From a candidate division Zixibacteria bacterium HGW-Zixibacteria-1 (GTDB lineage Bacteria > Zixibacteria > MSB-5A5 > GN15 > PGXB01): a DNA stretch of 37,755 nt. The stretch spans positions 1 through 37,755 of the forward strand of contig PGXB01000037.1 in NCBI GenBank assembly GCA_002838945.1, written 5' to 3'. Both the position numbers and the translations under genes were made by a program. This document shows positions 35,024 to 37,755 of this stretch, one piece after another (positions within the stretch are counted from its first letter, which is position 1; each line of letters begins with the position of its first letter). Below the pieces are notes generated by a model. It worked only from the letters and a program-made list of their open reading frames with translations. It did not search any database and was not told where the DNA came from.

Positions 35024-36073
35024 ATGGCGACTTTGTATCATCGAAAAGGCTGTTATTATCTGAATTATTCGGTCAATGGTAAGCGAGTCAGAAAATCTGT
35101 TGGTACAGACAAAAGAGAAGCAGATATTCTGCTCAAAGAACTTCGCTATAAGCTATTCAAAGGTGATATCCGACCCAATCGTCCTGAGATTCCCATTGAT
35201 TTCTTTTTTAATAACTATCTTGAGAGTTGTGATTCTCGATTGACCAAAGGGACTTATATCAGATATTACAATGCCATTAAACACTTCAGAAAGTTCTTTA
35301 CGGTTCACTCTCCTATTCAGTTTATCAGTCAGATTGGCAGAGGAAATCTTCAGGAATATATGTTGTACAGACAGAATAATAAACCTAAACCGAAGGCAAA
35401 GACTATCAATATCGAGCTTACTGTTATTAGAGCAGCTTTAAGTTGGGCTGTCGATAATGATTGGCTGGAAAGTAACCCTGCCAGCCGTTTAAAACTGCTC
35501 AAAACGAGCGATTCCAAAAAGGGTAAGGCTCTCACTGAGGAGGAAGTAAACGCTCTTCTCCGTGGCTGTGAGACGCTTAGAAGTGGATTCTGGTTCAGGG
35601 ATATACTTATTACCCTTTTGAACACAGGAATGCGTAGAGGTGAGCTGGTCAATCTTACATGGGATGATATCGATTGGGAACAGGAGCTTATTAAAATCCA
35701 GGAGAAGCCTTTTTGGAGTCCCAAATCATATGAACGAACTATCCCTGTCAATCAAACCGTCAAAAGTATTTTGGAAAAATTTCAGTCGAACTCTAAATGT
35801 TCTTTTGTTTTTAACAATAACAACAGAAAGATTGAGGATAATGTCTTGAGAAAGAAGCTTCTCACCTTATCCAGACGGGTAGGACTCCCTCACATTACCA
35901 GAATCCATGACTTCCGGCACACCTTTGCTTCCAATTTACTCATGGCAGGAGTCGATATCCCCACTGTTCAGAGCTTGCTAGGCCACAGGAGTTGGAATAC
36001 GACAATAATCTATTCCCATCAGACTCAGGAACACACCAAAAAAGCTGTGGAAAAACTTGTAAATGCCAGATAA
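35024..36073 (+). CDS. Tyrosine recombinase / phage-type integrase
   Basis: The 349-residue protein starts at ATG 35024, where GGAGG lies 5 nt upstream; an ATG at 34994 in the same frame lacks one. Residues 1-60 form an arm-binding-like domain (MATLYHRKGCYYLNYSVNGK), about 62-160 the SAM-like core-binding domain, and about 175-345 the catalytic domain. The catalytic residues are in place: Arg204 in TGMRRGEL, a lysine in the beta hairpin (KSYERTIP), His295 and Arg298 in HDFRH, His321 in LGHRSW and the nucleophile Tyr330. It should cut and rejoin the att site at the tRNA-Gln end. No excisionase gene was found in the visible part. Lower GC than the genes to the left agrees with transfer. Confidence 0.95.
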   Translation: MATLYHRKGCYYLNYSVNGKRVRKSVGTDKREADILLKELRYKLFKGDIRPNRPEIPIDFFFNNYLESCDSRLTKGTYIRYYNAIKHFRKFFTVHSPIQFISQIGRGNLQEYMLYRQNNKPKPKAKTINIELTVIRAALSWAVDNDWLESNPASRLKLLKTSDSKKGKALTEEEVNALLRGCETLRSGFWFRDILITLLNTGMRRGELVNLTWDDIDWEQELIKIQEKPFWSPKSYERTIPVNQTVKSILEKFQSNSKCSFVFNNNNRKIEDNVLRKKLLTLSRRVGLPHITRIHDFRHTFASNLLMAGVDIPTVQSLLGHRSWNTTIIYSHQTQEHTKKAVEKLVNAR

Positions 36074-36430
36074 TATTCTCTTTTTTAGGTCCAATTACCC
36101 TTCAGGAATACCCTTTAAACTTCCAAAGAAGCCCTCTGGAAAGACTTCTGGAGGGTAGGGGGCTTGTTCTATGTCAGAATTATGACTGGACTGGTTAAAG
36201 CCTGCTAATACCCCGGCTTACAAATTTGGGCTCTAAATGGCTGACATGGTGTGGGAACACATCAGGTCGGAGGACTCCACCTGTGAACTTGTGAACGTTG
36301 TGAACATTGGGAGGGGTGAGAGAGAGAAGAGAGGGGTTATTTTTAATATTTATTTATTATATATATAATAAATATATCTTCTGTTTCCCTTCCCTCTCCC
36401 TTTTTAACGTTCACTATGTTCATACGTTCA
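36074..36430. other. Noncoding region with an origin-like block
   Basis: The 357-nt gap between integrase and ATPase genes has no supported gene. Its left half contains a G/C-rich imperfect stem (AAGCCC and GGGCTT around 36127-36165). Its right half is the symmetrical TGAAC-unit and AT-palindrome block described separately. Confidence 0.6.
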
Positions 36431-36432
36431 TC
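36282..36432. repeat. Inverted clusters of TGAAC units flanking an AT-rich palindrome (origin- or operator-like)
   Basis: Three direct TGAAC units occur at 36284-36288, 36292-36296 and 36301-36305 (periods 8 and 9). Three inverted ones (GTTCA on the plus strand) are at 36409-36413, 36418-36422 and 36426-36430, read inward from the right with the same periods of 8 and 9. The two 27-nt modules agree at about 20 positions when one is reversed. Between them lie a purine tract (36309-36336), a 24-nt perfect AT palindrome, and a pyrimidine tract (36377-36404). The right cluster abuts the ATPase stop codon. This is what iterons next to a DNA-unwinding element would look like; a transcription operator is the alternative. 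Confidence 0.6.
36351..36374. repeat. 24-nt perfect AT-only palindrome
   Basis: The sequence from 36351 to 36374 is its own reverse complement and contains only A and T. It could extrude as a cruciform or melt easily, and lies near the centre of the two iteron-like clusters. Confidence 0.85.
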
Positions 36433-37657
36433 ATGAGGCTAATCCGTATTGGTCAACTAATTCCAAAATCCGTTCACGGTTGGAATCGGTGGGCATTATA
36501 TAAACCCCATTGGCATCCCGGTCTTTCTCAAGCTTTAAGTCCTGCTCGATGATAACGCCGACCTTTTTGGCGGTAATTTCTTTCGATTGGCCCTCAAATC
36601 CATTTCGTAGCTTTTCTGAGATATATTTACAATATACCTTGGAGTCTGTCGCCCCATTGATGATTTCAATGATTCTACCATTTATTGAATCCGCTTTATC
36701 AGCTTTTATTGCCGCTTTGTGTTTATCCAAGTATTCCGTTAAAACCGGTTTTATATTTTTAGGAACAAAAGAAAACAATGGAGCAAATACTTGCTTTGTT
36801 CGATTATCATAATCTCCTTCTATATCAAATGATAATGGCTGAGTATTACTAAGATAATCAAATCGATATTTTAATAGTTTATTTCTCAGCTCCAAAGCTC
36901 CGCCATCTATTTCTTTGGGCAGTTGTATGGGTTTCCCGTGTTCTGGTTGATATTCCAGATAGAGTTTGATACACCTTGACGCTAAGGCTGCATCAAATAT
37001 TGGGTCAATTGTAGTTATGATTTTGGGACAAAATACACTAAATCTTTCCGTAATGTATTGCCCATCCCTATTCTGATTTGTTCTATGAACAGGATTACCT
37101 GTCTCAAAGCCTTGCTTATAAACATTGCTAGTTTCATCGTTTTTATTTTTAGTTAAAATATCATTCTCGTCAGAAACTACAGTTCCCCTGATTTGATTGG
37201 TAATCCTAAAAAGGGTGGAAACAGTTGAGGAACCAGAATGTGGTACACCCAAAAATACTAACCTGAGGAGCAAATCTTTTAATCTAGACTTACCATGCCC
37301 AGGTTGGCCTTGGATGTGCAAATAAGGAAAACATTTGAAAGAATCATAAATCCAAGTCCCGACCACATAAGCTGCACATATATGCAAATATTCCTCTGGT
37401 ATTAATATATAGGCAGCTAAAAAATCCTCTATTTCTTGATATAATTTTTCATCGCACTGATAATCCTTAGGATATGATGGTAGAAAAATATAATTTTCCA
37501 GTACCTCAGAAATAAGATTGTAAGGAGGAACGTATTTAAATTTGTTATCCTTAGTAATAATCTCATTTTCAAAAGAATAATTATCACCATTGCGGACAAT
37601 ATATTGGACTTGTTCATTTTTATAGATGATATTGAATGTTTTTTGGTCAATATCACT
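36431..37657 (-). pseudogene. Replication-type AAA ATPase/helicase, 5' part cut off by an insertion element
   Basis: A minus-strand frame of 408 codons runs without a stop from 37657 to the TGA at 36431, and no ATG start occurs in its first 90 codons; the upstream end is replaced by the terminal repeat of an IS. The Walker A motif GQPGHGKSR (Lys at visible residue 123) is followed by SDEND as Walker B (about 162-166), and ASRCIKLYLE as a possible arginine-finger region. The C-terminal 90 residues form a winged-helix-like tail (SEKLRNGFEGQSKEITAKKV). The arrangement resembles D5/DUF3631-type helicases of plasmids and phages. A TTG at 37387 could start a shorter product but would leave out part of the fold. 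It is AT-rich and converges on the integrase. Confidence 0.7.
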
Positions 37658-37755
37658 TGAAGTTCCCCCGATTTAGTGGACACGGAGAAAGGATACTATT
37701 ATTATGATTCTTTCTCATCCTGAGTCCCGAAGGACAGGAGGTGTTCAGATGTTGA
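37658..37755 (+). mobile_element. Left end of an IS3-family-like insertion sequence (continues beyond window)
   Basis: From 37658 the sequence reads TGAAGTTCCCCCGATTTAGT, then GGACAC, closely resembling IS3-family terminal repeats (TG at the tip, CCCC and GTGGACA further in). A short spacer is followed by AGGAGG (37736-37741) and an ATG at 37749, the likely start of orfA, cut by the window. The transposase itself is not visible, so the family is judged from the terminus only. The insertion breaks the ATPase gene. Confidence 0.6.

Noticed and set aside
36127-36165. Imperfect GC-rich stem after the integrase
   Set aside because: Several short pairings compete and no T run follows, so it could be a terminator, a recombination arm site or chance. 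Only mentioned in the region description.
37429-37683. 84-codon minus-strand frame near the right edge
   Set aside because: It is out of frame with the ATPase and crosses the IS terminus. The in-frame extension of the ATPase explains this stretch better.

Overview
The window looks like chromosome of a Gram-negative bacterium of the FCB group, most like uncultured Zixibacteria/Latescibacteria-type lineages. That placement is inferred from gene content: a gingipain-type C25 protease, a secreted protein with an internal dockerin, a secreted metalloprotease with an FlgD-like C-terminal sorting-type tail, TonB-receptor-like outer-membrane barrels, a K+-dependent membrane pyrophosphatase and an AmmeMemoRadiSam set. 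No rRNA or ribosomal marker is present to confirm it.

Layout. 1-7002 (minus strand): a C25 protease cut by the window edge, a dockerin protein, an acyl-CoA dehydrogenase, a DUF92 membrane protein and a superoxide dismutase. 7377-9729 (plus): an AT-rich pair of overlapping unknown envelope genes, unlike their surroundings. 10035-15411: a GNAT acetyltransferase (minus), oligopeptidase B (plus) and membrane pyrophosphatase hppA (plus). The hppA gene sits behind a perfect CRP/FNR-type palindrome and a long, possibly structured leader. 15462-26915 (minus): an eleven-gene operon with overlaps or gaps under 10 nt and its own strong promoter. In transcription order it runs mannose-1-phosphate guanylyltransferase, SPOR lipoprotein, Sua5/TsaC, low-Mr tyrosine phosphatase, DUF3108, deoxyhypusine-synthase-like, formiminotransferase-cyclodeaminase, PHP phosphoesterase, secreted metalloprotease, ECF S-component and TonB-like barrel. 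26988-34589: an exported Memo-AMMECR1 fusion (minus) diverges from DUF362, an exported-looking radical SAM enzyme and a membrane spermidine-synthase-like protein (plus). These are followed by a D-threonine-aldolase-like PLP enzyme and thiamine diphosphokinase.

34852-37755 is the left part of an integrative element. It has tRNA-Gln(CUG) as probable attachment site, a tyrosine recombinase just downstream, and a 150-bp origin-like block (three TGAAC units, an AT palindrome, and three inverted TGAAC units with identical spacing). A replication-type AAA ATPase gene follows, broken by what looks like an IS3-family insertion at the right edge.

At least four transcription-unit starts (7377, 10796 minus, 28573, 32815) have a -10-like hexamer 6-9 nt before the ATG and no Shine-Dalgarno sequence, suggesting leaderless mRNAs. 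The best candidates for something new are the exported AmmeMemoRadiSam/DUF362/spermidine-synthase-like locus, the iteron-palindrome block, the hppA leader, and the coupled ECF-S/outer-membrane receptor pair.
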